This document shows, one piece after another, positions 37,995-46,640 of a DNA stretch of 64,000 nt. Below the pieces are notes generated by a model. It had not been told where the DNA came from. It made no database searches and saw only the letters and a program-made list of their open reading frames with translations. The stretch is from Nitrospira sp. KM1. Lineage in GTDB: Bacteria; Nitrospirota; Nitrospiria; Nitrospirales; Nitrospiraceae. Location: contig NZ_AP022671.1 in NCBI RefSeq assembly GCF_011405515.1, positions 1,364,001 through 1,428,000 of the forward strand, given 5' to 3'. A program made the translations under genes and the position numbers. Position 1 is the stretch's first letter. Every line of letters starts with the position of its first letter.

Positions 37995-38939
37995 GTGAGT
38001 TCACCAACAGCCTATCAGCATCTCCGGTCCCGCCTGCATCTCGCTTTGGGATTGAACGCTGTCATCATCTCTGCTGAGTTTGCCGGCGGATGGATGCTCA
38101 ATAGCATCGGTCTGATGAGCGATGCCGGTCACAATCTGATCGATCAGGGATCGTTGTTTCTCGCACTCTACGCGCACCTCCTCACAGCAAGGCCGGCTAC
38201 GGAGACCCGCACATTCGGATACCACCGCGCCGGCATCATTGCAGCGTTTGCAAACTCCTCGGTCCTCTTGTTCACGGCGCTTGGCATTGCGGTGGTGGGC
38301 ATTCAACGGCTCATGCACCCGGTGCCGGTAGACGGCGGATGGGTCATGGCCATTGCCGGCGTGAGCTTTATTGCCAATTTGGGTATCGCGTCTCTTCTCC
38401 AACACGGGGCGAAAGACGATCTCAACATTCGAAGTGCGTTCTGGCACATGATCGGCGATGCCTGGGTATCGCTCGGCGTGATCGTCAGCGGAGCCGGCAT
38501 TATGATGACCGGCCTCGTCGAACTCGATCCCTTGGTCAGTCTTCTCGTCGTAGGAGCCATTTTTTTCGGGGCCTGGCCGATCTTTAGGGAGTCTCTCGAC
38601 GTGTTGCTCGAGTCGGCCCCTTCTGCCGTAAAAGCGTCGCAAGTCGCCGCCGCCATCGAGTCGATCCCAGGGGTGGACAATGTGCACGATCTGCACATCT
38701 GGGCGATCGAACCACGGCTCATCATGCTAACCTGTCACGTGTTGGTTCGTGGGGACGACGAAGCCTTGACCAACTCACTGTTGGCGGCCATTCGATCGCG
38801 CATTACCGGAGATTTTGGCATCAAGCATATGACGATCCAGCTGGAAACCCATTGCACCCATCCGGATGTGAGGCATTGCAACCTGAACGTCCTCACTGAG
38901 CACCATCATGATCATGAGTCTCTTCACGTTCATCACTAG
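37995..38939 (+). CDS. CDF-family cation efflux protein, zinc type
   Basis: 314 aa from a GTG at 37995; the open frame goes back to 37854 but that part is uncharacteristic. Six membrane helices; the ion-site motifs are SDAGHNLIDQ (about 43) and HMIGDAWVSLG (about 151), that is H/D and D-type ligands of Zn2+/Co2+ carriers (CzcD/ZitB). A cytoplasmic domain follows and the C-terminus is His-rich (EHHHDHESLHVHH). It exports Zn2+ from the cytoplasm. Its stop codon shares a base with the inverted-repeat element that follows. Confidence 0.92.
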   Translation: MSSPTAYQHLRSRLHLALGLNAVIISAEFAGGWMLNSIGLMSDAGHNLIDQGSLFLALYAHLLTARPATETRTFGYHRAGIIAAFANSSVLLFTALGIAVVGIQRLMHPVPVDGGWVMAIAGVSFIANLGIASLLQHGAKDDLNIRSAFWHMIGDAWVSLGVIVSGAGIMMTGLVELDPLVSLLVVGAIFFGAWPIFRESLDVLLESAPSAVKASQVAAAIESIPGVDNVHDLHIWAIEPRLIMLTCHVLVRGDDEALTNSLLAAIRSRITGDFGIKHMTIQLETHCTHPDVRHCNLNVLTEHHHDHESLHVHH

Positions 38940-39325
38940 CAGGCTGTTGACAAAGTCGCTCATATCACCCACCCGCCCGGACGCGCCGAGACGCGTCTTC
39001 ACCAAGCTTTGTTCTCGCGGGATACTGCCGCCTCACTATCTCGGCGGCGTTCACAGGCGTGCCGTGCCTTATTCGGCACGGCGTGAACCTCAGAGGCTCA
39101 ACGTACCGCTCGGGAACACGACTGTTCCCACAGTCGGTGGGTGGGCGGGTGAGAACGGATACGCTTCGCCTCCAAGACACTGGGCGCTCACCGACTCGCG
39201 CCCGTCCGCAAACGTGGCGCTCATTATTCTTCGCGCCGCGGACTCGCTGCGGCCTTGGGGGAACCGACGCGTCTTGGTGCGTCGGGGCGGGTGGGTGAGA
39301 AAAGACGCCTTTCTGAACAGCCTGC
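38939..39325 (+). mobile_element. MITE-like inverted-repeat element, 387 bp
   Basis: Ends GCAGGCTGTT (38939-38948) and AACAGCCTGC (39316-39325) are perfect inverted repeats. Behind them, 38965-38997 and 39266-39298 are inverted repeats with 30 of 33 bases identical, so each end carries about 60 bp of imperfect terminal repeat. The rest includes a third related GGGCGGGTGAGAA copy near 39144 and a strong 8-bp hairpin (GCCGTGCC/GGCACGGC, about 39060-39080). No transposase frame is present, so any movement would be non-autonomous. No clear target duplication was found. Confidence 0.65.
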
Positions 39326-39404
39326 GGGACATGCTGATGGCAGCGGTGTCTCGGACACGACGTCATCGCCGAAGTCATTACAGGGTTTGTCACCACACTG
39401 CTAG

Positions 39405-40382
39405 ATGGCATCCGTGACGCAACCCCCTGTCCCTTTCTACATGCTGTGCGGATCACTCGGTGCCGGCAAGACCACATTATTGATGCGGCTGCTCGAATTT
39501 TGGAAAGGCCGGGGCCGGCGTGTCGGCGTGTTGATGAACGAGGCCGGCGAGGTCAGCATCGACGGACCGCGTGCGGGAGCCATCGCGGACCAGGTCATGA
39601 ACCTGGCAGGAGGTTGTGTCTGCTGTGATACGAAAGAGGACCTGTCATGGGGGATTGCGCAACTTGTTCGCGATGCCGGCTCCGATCTCCTGATATTGGA
39701 ATGTTCTGGGTTGGCCGATCCGGCTGAGGTCATCGACGCAGTTACCGATCTCTATACCGCAAGACTGGCCGCACTGGAGCGGGTGATCGCACTCCTCCAT
39801 CCCATCGCCCGGGAGCAGAGTCATTCCGCCCAATACGTCACCACGCAGGCAATCCGTTGCGCGGACGAGTTGATCCTGAACAAACGCGACTTATACGTGC
39901 CGGGGTATTGGGAGAAATTTAAGACGTCGATCCTGGAGCAGAATCCCCATGCCCGGGTCTGGGAAACCACCCACGCAAGAATTGACGCCGACGCCCTGCT
40001 GGAGCCGCAAACGACCCGCCCTGCGCCCTCGACGAACGTCGTGTTTGGTGCGGCGCCGGCAGGCGGCCGCCTGCGCGCGGATTACCATCCGATCGCCGTG
40101 ACGATCCGACTCACCGGACCGCTGAACCGCCTGCGGCTTCTTGCGTGGGCCAACACCTTGCCGCCGGGACTTGAACGGGCAAAGGGATTTTTCAGGTTCG
40201 TCGACGAACCGGGGCTGCAGGAGTTTCAGTACGCACTGCCCGGTCCAGCGACCATTGCTCCGGTCATGCTACTCGATGAGCCTGATCATGCCATTGTACT
40301 GATCGGAAGAGGGTACGACGCCGATCGTTACGGAGCCGAACTCTTGGCCTGCGTGGAAGGCGCAACGCCGGGAACCGGCTGA
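39405..40382 (+). CDS. CobW/G3E-family GTPase, putative metal chaperone
   Basis: 325 aa. Walker A GSLGAGKTT (16-24), a CxCC metal site (GGCVCCDTK, C71/C73/C74), Walker B-like ECSGLADP and NKRDL (G4) are present, and a C-terminal CobW_C domain (about 230-325) completes the family plan. These GTPases handle Zn, Co or Ni. The zinc-type CDF gene upstream suggests Zn homeostasis, though its repeat-rich spacer weakens the operon case. Its 3' end overlaps the convergent PAP2 gene by 55 bp. Confidence 0.88.
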   Translation: MASVTQPPVPFYMLCGSLGAGKTTLLMRLLEFWKGRGRRVGVLMNEAGEVSIDGPRAGAIADQVMNLAGGCVCCDTKEDLSWGIAQLVRDAGSDLLILECSGLADPAEVIDAVTDLYTARLAALERVIALLHPIAREQSHSAQYVTTQAIRCADELILNKRDLYVPGYWEKFKTSILEQNPHARVWETTHARIDADALLEPQTTRPAPSTNVVFGAAPAGGRLRADYHPIAVTIRLTGPLNRLRLLAWANTLPPGLERAKGFFRFVDEPGLQEFQYALPGPATIAPVMLLDEPDHAIVLIGRGYDADRYGAELLACVEGATPGTG

Positions 40383-40912
40383 CGGAATCTGGGCCACTGC
40401 AATAACAGCCAGGCGGCGGTGCCGCCAAACAGCGCCCCGAGGAACCAGCCTCCCAAAATATCCGTCACATAATGCGCGCCGATGAATACTCTGGCCAAAC
40501 CGATTGCCACGACCAGCGGCCAAGCGATCCATCCCGAACCGGGGTAGAGGACCTGGAGAAACGCAGCCGCCGCGGCCGTGTTGACCGCATGGTTGGACGG
40601 GAACCCAAAGGTCTTGCCGCATGCCTCGATCTGATGAAAATCGGCGATGGACATGCACGGACGCGGGCGGGCGACAAGATGTTTGACCTGTGCGCCGATA
40701 AAATCGACGAGACCGATCAACCCGCCCAGCACCGGCCCGGCGATGAACGCTTCGCGGGGCGCCAGCCATAACCAGTAGAGTCCGAGCAGAATGCCGGGTG
40801 CCCAGAGCAGATCGGGAGACGACAGCGTGAGCGCCAGCCAATCCAGCACGCCCGACCGCCCGGCGAGGCCGTTGACGGCGCGGAAAAGTGATTCATCCCA
40901 ACTCACGCGCAC
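40328..40912 (-). CDS. PAP2-family membrane phosphatase
   Basis: 194 aa. Catalytic signatures: KHLVARPRP (K-x6-RP), PSNHA (PSxH) and RVFIGAHYVTDI (SRxxxGxHxxxD-like). Several membrane helices surround them. It dephosphorylates lipid phosphates such as undecaprenyl pyrophosphate or phosphatidic acid. Overlaps the convergent CobW gene. Confidence 0.88.
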   Translation of the reverse strand: MRVSWDESLFRAVNGLAGRSGVLDWLALTLSSPDLLWAPGILLGLYWLWLAPREAFIAGPVLGGLIGLVDFIGAQVKHLVARPRPCMSIADFHQIEACGKTFGFPSNHAVNTAAAAAFLQVLYPGSGWIAWPLVVAIGLARVFIGAHYVTDILGGWFLGALFGGTAAWLLLQWPRFRQPVPGVAPSTQAKSSAP

Positions 40913-40963
40913 ATCTTAGCATGAGGCAAGACCACAGTGATGCTGGAAGCGCTCTTGCTCCGA

Positions 40964-41082
40964 GGAGGTTCAAACGGTTCGCCGGCAAAACCGCAGCGAG
41001 CGAGAGCCCGAGGCGTACGGTTCCGGGTACGTCGAGGGCTTGAGCGACGTGAGAACGAAGCCAGCGAGACGTTTCAACCTCC
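40964..41082 (+). repeat. 119-bp repeat with inverted ends (repeat A)
   Basis: The ends GGAGGTTCAAACG (40964-40976) and CGTTTCAACCTCC (41070-41082) are inverted repeats with one mismatch. Internal arms 40993-41013 and 41042-41060 reappear in the repeat at 41619-41758. The stop codon of the TonB-C-like gene begins at the next base. Confidence 0.65.
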
Positions 41083-41523
41083 TTACCGGGTGTGGAAATG
41101 GATACGCACCGTCAGTTCCCCATCGACCGGATCGTCTCCTTTCATTTGCGGATCGAACGTCCATCGCTTGAGAGCAGCCACGCCCGACACGGTGAGTTCA
41201 CGGTGCTTGCAGGGCTCAAGAACGACCACCGTCACCTTGGCATCTTTGGTGACCAGCACACGTGCTTTCATCCAATCGTCGAGCGCCGTCCCTTCGAGCG
41301 ACGGGGGAACCGCGGGCCAGGGAGTATTTTTGGCAACAGGCCCGAGCTGTTGATTCTTGTTCAGCGGAACCCCGTGGACATGAACTTCCGGAAGTTCCAA
41401 CACATCCTCTTGGTGATCGGACTCGTGCGTCGCGTCGTCACCGACCACCGCGAATGCGGGGGCCGGGACGAGCAGCACCGTTAGGCCAATGTATATGACC
41501 AGCCGGCGGCGAAAGCGACTCAC
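41083..41523 (-). CDS. Secreted protein with TonB C-terminal-like domain
   Basis: 146 aa. A cleavable signal peptide (cleavage after AFA, about residue 25) and no membrane anchor. The C-terminal VSGVAALKRWTFDPQMKGDD and the closing VRIHF strand look like the TonB C-terminal domain. It has no Pro-rich periplasmic span and no N-terminal anchor like canonical TonB. It follows the TonB-dependent receptor on the same strand; a periplasmic or accessory role there is inferred. Confidence 0.65.
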   Translation of the reverse strand: MSRFRRRLVIYIGLTVLLVPAPAFAVVGDDATHESDHQEDVLELPEVHVHGVPLNKNQQLGPVAKNTPWPAVPPSLEGTALDDWMKARVLVTKDAKVTVVVLEPCKHRELTVSGVAALKRWTFDPQMKGDDPVDGELTVRIHFHTR

Positions 41524-41618
41524 ACGTTCTCCTTTCTGTCAGGCATCGGATGTTCAAGCTGACCGGCATTTGCACCACCCTCCCCAGCGCGCCGGGACGC
41601 GCTCCGCTCCGGGCGGCC

Positions 41619-41758
41619 GCAGGGAGCGAGACCCCGAGGAGGTACATACCAAGCTTCGCTTGAACCGCTCGCTTCGATCACATGCGAGCGGATAGGTACT
41701 TGGCCTCCGGTTTCCCTAAACTCCTGACCGTTGATGGACCGAGCGACCGAGAACGAAG
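41619..41758 (+). repeat. Repeat related to that at 40964-41082 (repeat B)
   Basis: Arm 41619-41639 matches 40993-41013 at 19 of 21 bases, and 41741-41758 matches 41042-41060 with one 2-for-1 base change; the central parts differ. The centre here folds into a hairpin (CCGCTCGC/GCGAGCGG, about 41664-41693). It lies between the TonB-C-like gene and the TonB-dependent receptor. Confidence 0.5.
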
Positions 41759-41782
41759 TTGATGGCCTGTTTCAGCATCCAA

Positions 41783-44197
41783 TCAAAAGAACCATTGGGC
41801 CCGGAAGAAATACGACCTCGGCATACCGGCATGGGCGATGCCCAGACCGATGCTGCCTTCTCCCCGATTATAGAAATACTTCTGATCGAACATGTTGATG
41901 AGATCGAATCCCAACAGCATCTTCTGCCCATACCACGGTAACGGAATCGTGTGGGTAATCGAGGCATTGTATACGGTATAGGAATCCTCATGGGAGGAAT
42001 TCGTCTTCGCGCCTTCTTCCGCCGTGCGCAGACCCGATCCATACAGCATCTGTCCGCTGATGTTGGTCCGGTCCCACAGACGATAGGAGAGAACCGCCGA
42101 ACTCGTCATGAACTGGGAGTGATCACAGAAGACTCCACCCTTGGAATTGATATCGTCGATCTCGGCCTGTTCGAGCAGATACTGCCCGGATTGCAACCCG
42201 TACCCCTTGCATTGGCCCCACGCGACATTTCCACGACCGTATAGATTGTCGGTCAATTGCACTTTCAGCGCTCCATCGATGCCGCGCTGCCAGCCTCGCT
42301 CAAAGGCGAAGAAATTGAGCATCGGAGTCGAGCCGAATTGTCCGGCATCCGACAGATAGTGGGCCAGCTTGTAATAGCCGGTCAGCTCGAGCGTCGCATG
42401 CTTTCCGATGGCATGGTAGCTGCCGACTTCGAAGTAATGCGAGCGCTCGGCCCTTGGCCTGAAGCCGGTTGGATTTTCAGGTTGCGCCGTGGTGTCCTGT
42501 ACGTTCAAGCCGAGAAAGGCGATCTGCTCGACGTTGGGAGGAGTAAACAGTCTGCCATAGTAGGCATGAAAGGCATTCGATTGATTGAGTTTGTAGGTTG
42601 CTCCTATACGCGGACTGACCTGACCTTCGTTGTAAAAACCTTGAATGGCATCGCCGCGTACGCCCACGTTGAAGGTCCAGTGCTCGTTCAAGCTCCACTG
42701 ATCCTGAAGCCAAAATTCCTGCCGCGTCTGGATGTTCTGATTGGAGGCTTCCCTAGTGACGACCGGGCCGGCCGGTGCGCCCCCTCCGGTATCGAAGGCA
42801 AACACCTGGGCTGTATTGTTCGCTCTGCTGTAGTCAATCTGCATCCCCGATTTCACCACATGCTGATGATTGGGAATCCACGTATGATCGAGACGTATCC
42901 CTCCGGTATAGGCGCTCCGTTTCTGATTGGCCGTTTGCGCCCCGCCCACGTCATCCGAATAGGCCAGCGCGTTTAACGCATCCGTGTGAAAGTCGGCAAG
43001 GCCGCGCCGAAAATACGCTCCCACGCTAAAAAAACTGGATGCGTTGAGATCGTGTCGCCAGACCAATTGAGTATACTGATTGTTTTCCTTTTGATACTGA
43101 TCGACCGATTGGGAAGCACTGGGCGCAAAGCCGGCCGGGAGGAGCGCGAGCACATCGGGATTCGCCTCGAGGTTCGGGATGGTTGGAATCTGATATTTCG
43201 CAACCGAGTTCAGAAAGATCCAGCTGAAGTTGTTGTGATTGTCATACTGGTAATCACCTCGTAAATAGGTGTTGTTCTTCTCGCTTTGATTGTGCTCGTT
43301 CGTCTGGCCCAACGTCGGCGGCTCGATTCCACGGCTCGTGGTCACGTAACTGTTGAGAATATAGAATCTGACCTTCTCACCCACCGTCCCGCCGTATTCA
43401 AAGGAGGGATTCACGGTCTGATTGGAGCCGCCGAACATCTGAACCGAGCCAAATCCCGGTTTCGTGCCGCTCTTGCTGGTGATGTCCACGACCAATGCCG
43501 TCTTATTGCCGTACTGCGCCTCCATCCCGCCGAGAATAATGTCCGCGCGTTCCCATGCCCGAGGGGGCACGATATCGGCAAACGAACCAGACACCGAATC
43601 CGGAATCGGAATCCCATCGATCCGATATTGCTGATTGGCATGATCCTGACGGATGTGGGTCTGCTTGAGTGCTCCGTAGGCTACGCTGGGAACCGTAAGC
43701 AGGACCTCATAGGCATCGTTGTTGTTCCCCCTCGGTAACGCCTCGATGTCTTTTCTCGTGACCTGATAAGTTTCGCTCGAGGCCTTGTATTGAATCGGCG
43801 GCAAGGCGGAGACTACCTCCAATGCGATCTCATTGGTCTTGGAGAGCGTGAGCAGAACCGGTTTCGGCGGATCGGTCCCCAGGACCAGAACCAGATACTC
43901 GCTTCGATAGGCGTCCTGAACCGCGCTGATCGAATAGGTTCCGGTCGCCGGCACCGGTATGGAAAATTCCCCGCTCTCATCCGTGACCGCAGTCTCAACG
44001 ACCACGCCGTCCTGATCCTTCAGTTCGACAACGGCTTGAGCAACTCGCCTCAGATCCTGATTTTGCACTACTCCCGTGATGCTATTGGCTGATCCTGTCT
44101 CCGCGGCATGCAACTCCGGGCACCATCCCGTCTGTAGGGCGACGAACAAGACGACTGACCATACATGGAATATGAACGCACGATTGCCACGCTCCAT
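41783..44197 (-). CDS. TonB-dependent outer-membrane receptor with N-terminal carboxypeptidase-like domain
   Basis: 804 aa. A signal peptide (about 1-31) is followed by a CarboxypepD_reg beta-sandwich (SITGVVQNQDLRRVAQAVVE, 37-110), the plug (ALPRGNNNDAYEVLLTVPSV, about 155) and a beta-barrel ending in RAQWFF, the terminal Phe favoured by BAM. GGAGG 5 nt before the ATG. It imports a ligand energised by TonB. The neighbouring small His-rich protein and the zinc-type genes suggest a metal or metallophore, but the ligand is not evident. Confidence 0.9.
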   Translation of the reverse strand: MERGNRAFIFHVWSVVLFVALQTGWCPELHAAETGSANSITGVVQNQDLRRVAQAVVELKDQDGVVVETAVTDESGEFSIPVPATGTYSISAVQDAYRSEYLVLVLGTDPPKPVLLTLSKTNEIALEVVSALPPIQYKASSETYQVTRKDIEALPRGNNNDAYEVLLTVPSVAYGALKQTHIRQDHANQQYRIDGIPIPDSVSGSFADIVPPRAWERADIILGGMEAQYGNKTALVVDITSKSGTKPGFGSVQMFGGSNQTVNPSFEYGGTVGEKVRFYILNSYVTTSRGIEPPTLGQTNEHNQSEKNNTYLRGDYQYDNHNNFSWIFLNSVAKYQIPTIPNLEANPDVLALLPAGFAPSASQSVDQYQKENNQYTQLVWRHDLNASSFFSVGAYFRRGLADFHTDALNALAYSDDVGGAQTANQKRSAYTGGIRLDHTWIPNHQHVVKSGMQIDYSRANNTAQVFAFDTGGGAPAGPVVTREASNQNIQTRQEFWLQDQWSLNEHWTFNVGVRGDAIQGFYNEGQVSPRIGATYKLNQSNAFHAYYGRLFTPPNVEQIAFLGLNVQDTTAQPENPTGFRPRAERSHYFEVGSYHAIGKHATLELTGYYKLAHYLSDAGQFGSTPMLNFFAFERGWQRGIDGALKVQLTDNLYGRGNVAWGQCKGYGLQSGQYLLEQAEIDDINSKGGVFCDHSQFMTSSAVLSYRLWDRTNISGQMLYGSGLRTAEEGAKTNSSHEDSYTVYNASITHTIPLPWYGQKMLLGFDLINMFDQKYFYNRGEGSIGLGIAHAGMPRSYFFRAQWFF

Positions 44198-44294
44198 GAC
44201 ATCCTCCGCGACCGCTGATTGACGTTGGCGTAATGGACATGACGACGGCGCTGAACGATCAGGTCGTCAATCACATCCGGACGATGGTCGGGAA

Positions 44295-44621
44295 CTAGAT
44301 GCGGGGTGGCGCGCGCGACGGACCGACGGAGACGCATTCAACCGAGAGGAGAATACCGTACGACGGAACACCGGAGTGGCTGATGAGATCCCAGGCCGAG
44401 CGGATCGGTCCGCCCGTGTCGATGGATCCGGCCGTGTGGTGTTGGACCCATTGGCACAGGTCGTTGTCCGAATGCTCATGCCCGTCGGTATCGGCAGCCG
44501 CCAACTCGTGATGCACGTCCTGTGCAACGGCGAACGGCGCGATGGACAGGAGGAGGGCGATCAACCCGAGGGAGATCAGCCGGCTGATTCGGGCGTCATG
44601 GAGGAAATGACGATGTCTCAT
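44295..44621 (-). CDS. Small His-rich secreted protein upstream of the receptor
   Basis: 108 aa from the internal ATG at 44621. A signal peptide ends at PFAVA (about 34). The mature part is His/Asp-rich (HEHSDNDLCQWVQHHT), recalling DUF2946-type proteins found beside metal TonB receptors. It probably shares the transcript with the receptor gene 97 nt downstream. Metal binding is inferred from composition. Confidence 0.55.
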   Translation of the reverse strand: MRHRHFLHDARISRLISLGLIALLLSIAPFAVAQDVHHELAAADTDGHEHSDNDLCQWVQHHTAGSIDTGGPIRSAWDLISHSGVPSYGILLSVECVSVGPSRAPPRI

Positions 44622-44712
44622 GAGCAGGGCGCAGTGAGTACCACAATCCAAAGAAACCTGTCAAACGGACGGATATGATCCGCGCATGGCTCAGAGTCTT
44701 CGCCTGGAGTTG

Positions 44713-44741
44713 TGGACATTACGGCCGGATTTCGCTATGCT
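44713..44741 (+). promoter_or_regulatory. Putative promoter for the DAHP synthase gene
   Basis: TGGACA and TATGCT separated by 17 nt, 28 nt before the ATG at 44770. It supports that start over the upstream ATG at 44686, which lies before the promoter. Confidence 0.5.
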
Positions 44742-44769
44742 TCGGCACCAAAAGTACAAAGGCCCCCTG

Positions 44770-45828
44770 ATGAACCGCCCGCTCGACAATCAACACGTCA
44801 TAGAAATCAAGGCGCTGCCGTCGCCGCGGTCGATCAAGACCAAACTGCCGATTACAGACCAAGCAGCGGCACTGGTCGTGGAGACCCGGGAAGCCATTCG
44901 CCGGATCCTCCATGGACAGGACCGCGAACGCTTGCTCGTCATCGTCGGCCCCTGCTCGATCCATGATCCCGACGCGGCCTTCGAATATGCGGCCAGACTC
45001 AAGCCGCTTGCCGATAGCCTGCGCGACAGACTCCTGATCGTCATGCGCACATACTTCGAGAAACCGAGGACGACCGTGGGCTGGAAGGGGTTGATCAATG
45101 ACCCTCATCTGGATGGAACGTGCGATATCGCCACGGGAATGGAGTTGGCGCGTACCCTCCTGTTGAAACTGAACCAGTCCGGCATGCCGTGCGCGACCGA
45201 ACTTCTCGATCCCATCGCCCCTCAATACATTGCCGATCTCATCAGCTGGACCGCCATCGGAGCGAGGACGACGGAAAGCCAGACCCATCGTGAAATGGCG
45301 AGCGGCGTGTCGATGCCGGTCGGTTTCAAGAATGGAACGGAAGGCAGTCTCCAGGTGGCGATCAATGCCATGACTGCTGCGCGCACACCGCACCATTTCG
45401 TCGGCATCAATGCGGACGGTCAGACCTCCATCATCAAGACCACGGGCAACCCGGACCGCCACATCGTCCTAAGAGGCGGCGGAGGAAAAACCAACTACGA
45501 CGCCGACCACGTTGCGCGGGCGGAAGCTGCGGTGGCCGGCGAGCAGATCGCCCGGCCCATCATGATCGACTGTTCACATGACAATTCGAGCAAAGATCAC
45601 CGGCGGCAGGGCCCGGTGGCCCGCGAAGTGCTTCGCCAGTTCAAGGAAGGACGGCAGTCGATCATGGGCTTGATGTTGGAAAGCAACCTTAACGCTGGGA
45701 AACAGACGTGGAGGCAGGGAACGGCCCTCGCCCACGGGGTCTCCATCACCGATGCCTGCCTGGGCTGGGAAGAGACCGAGCTTCTTCTGAACGAACTGGC
45801 CGATTCACTCGTTGCCAAACCCGCCTGA
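44770..45828 (+). CDS. 3-deoxy-7-phosphoheptulonate (DAHP) synthase, class I
   Basis: 352 aa, the length of E. coli AroF/G/H. VGPCSIHDPDAA, RTYFEKPRTTVGWKG and GARTTESQTHREMASG are class I signatures; DCSHDNSSKDHRRQ near 262 contains metal and substrate residues. It condenses PEP and erythrose-4-phosphate, the start of the shikimate pathway. AAAGG 7 nt upstream supports the start. Which feedback type it is cannot be read from sequence. Confidence 0.93.
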   Translation: MNRPLDNQHVIEIKALPSPRSIKTKLPITDQAAALVVETREAIRRILHGQDRERLLVIVGPCSIHDPDAAFEYAARLKPLADSLRDRLLIVMRTYFEKPRTTVGWKGLINDPHLDGTCDIATGMELARTLLLKLNQSGMPCATELLDPIAPQYIADLISWTAIGARTTESQTHREMASGVSMPVGFKNGTEGSLQVAINAMTAARTPHHFVGINADGQTSIIKTTGNPDRHIVLRGGGGKTNYDADHVARAEAAVAGEQIARPIMIDCSHDNSSKDHRRQGPVAREVLRQFKEGRQSIMGLMLESNLNAGKQTWRQGTALAHGVSITDACLGWEETELLLNELADSLVAKPA

Positions 45829-45860
45829 TTTCCACACCGGCTCCATACGGCACCCGTCCA

Positions 45861-46640
45861 ATGCTGATCGATACCCACACGCATCTCGACGATGCCCGGT
45901 ACAACGACGATCGAGACCTCATGATGGCCCGGGCGAAGGAGTCTGGCGTGGAGGCCTTCATCACCATCGGCTGTGATCTTGCGACCAGCAGAGCCGCCGT
46001 CGATTTGGCCGACCACCATCCTGTTGTCTACGCGTCGATCGGCGTGCATCCGCATGAAGTCATCCGCATCGGCGAAAATTGGTACGATGAATTCCGATGC
46101 CTTGCCCGCCATCCCAAGGTCGTGGCCTACGGCGAAATCGGTCTCGATTACCACTACAATCATTCACCTCCCGAGGAACAACGAACACGTTTTCGAGAGC
46201 AGCTCCAACTCGCACGGGAGCTGAAACTGCCCGTGATCATTCACACCAGGGAAGCACAAAGCGATACGATCACCATCTTACGGGAAGAAAAGGCTTCGGA
46301 AATCGGCGGGGTATTTCACTGTTTTTCCGGCGACGCCTGGCTTGCCAAAGATGCACTCGACCTGGGATTTTACTTGTCCTTTTCGGGTATTCTGACATTT
46401 CCCAACGCCAAGATGCTGCGCGAAATTGCAGGGCAGATTCCTTTGGACAGAGTACTGATCGAAACCGACTGTCCCTACCTCACCCCCGTGCCCTACCGCG
46501 GGAAGCGCAACGAGCCTGCCTACGTTTCGCTTGTCGCCAAACAATTGGCGGCGATCCATGCCGGCCGCCAAGATCTTTCAATCGAACGCATTGGCGAGTT
46601 GACGACCGAGAATGCCAAGAGACTGTTCAAAATCGGTTGA
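45861..46640 (+). CDS. tatD: TatD-family metal-dependent hydrolase
   Basis: 259 aa. The HxH motif is THTHLD (residues 5-10); EIGLDYHY (about 92-99) and ETDCPYLTPVPYRG (about 204) are further metal and substrate positions. TatD nucleases act on DNA ends and in quality control. The ATG at 45861 lies within a longer open frame that overlaps the DAHP synthase gene; the true start is set by the HxH motif. Confidence 0.93.
   Translation: MLIDTHTHLDDARYNDDRDLMMARAKESGVEAFITIGCDLATSRAAVDLADHHPVVYASIGVHPHEVIRIGENWYDEFRCLARHPKVVAYGEIGLDYHYNHSPPEEQRTRFREQLQLARELKLPVIIHTREAQSDTITILREEKASEIGGVFHCFSGDAWLAKDALDLGFYLSFSGILTFPNAKMLREIAGQIPLDRVLIETDCPYLTPVPYRGKRNEPAYVSLVAKQLAAIHAGRQDLSIERIGELTTENAKRLFKIG

Noticed and set aside
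38001-38696. 231-codon minus-strand open frame opposite the CDF gene
   Set aside because: The plus strand has all CDF motifs; the antisense translation is rich in His/Arg/Asp with no pattern.
44659-44664. TTGACA on the minus strand as promoter for the small His-rich gene
   Set aside because: No acceptable -10 lies 16-18 nt downstream, so I did not list it as a promoter.
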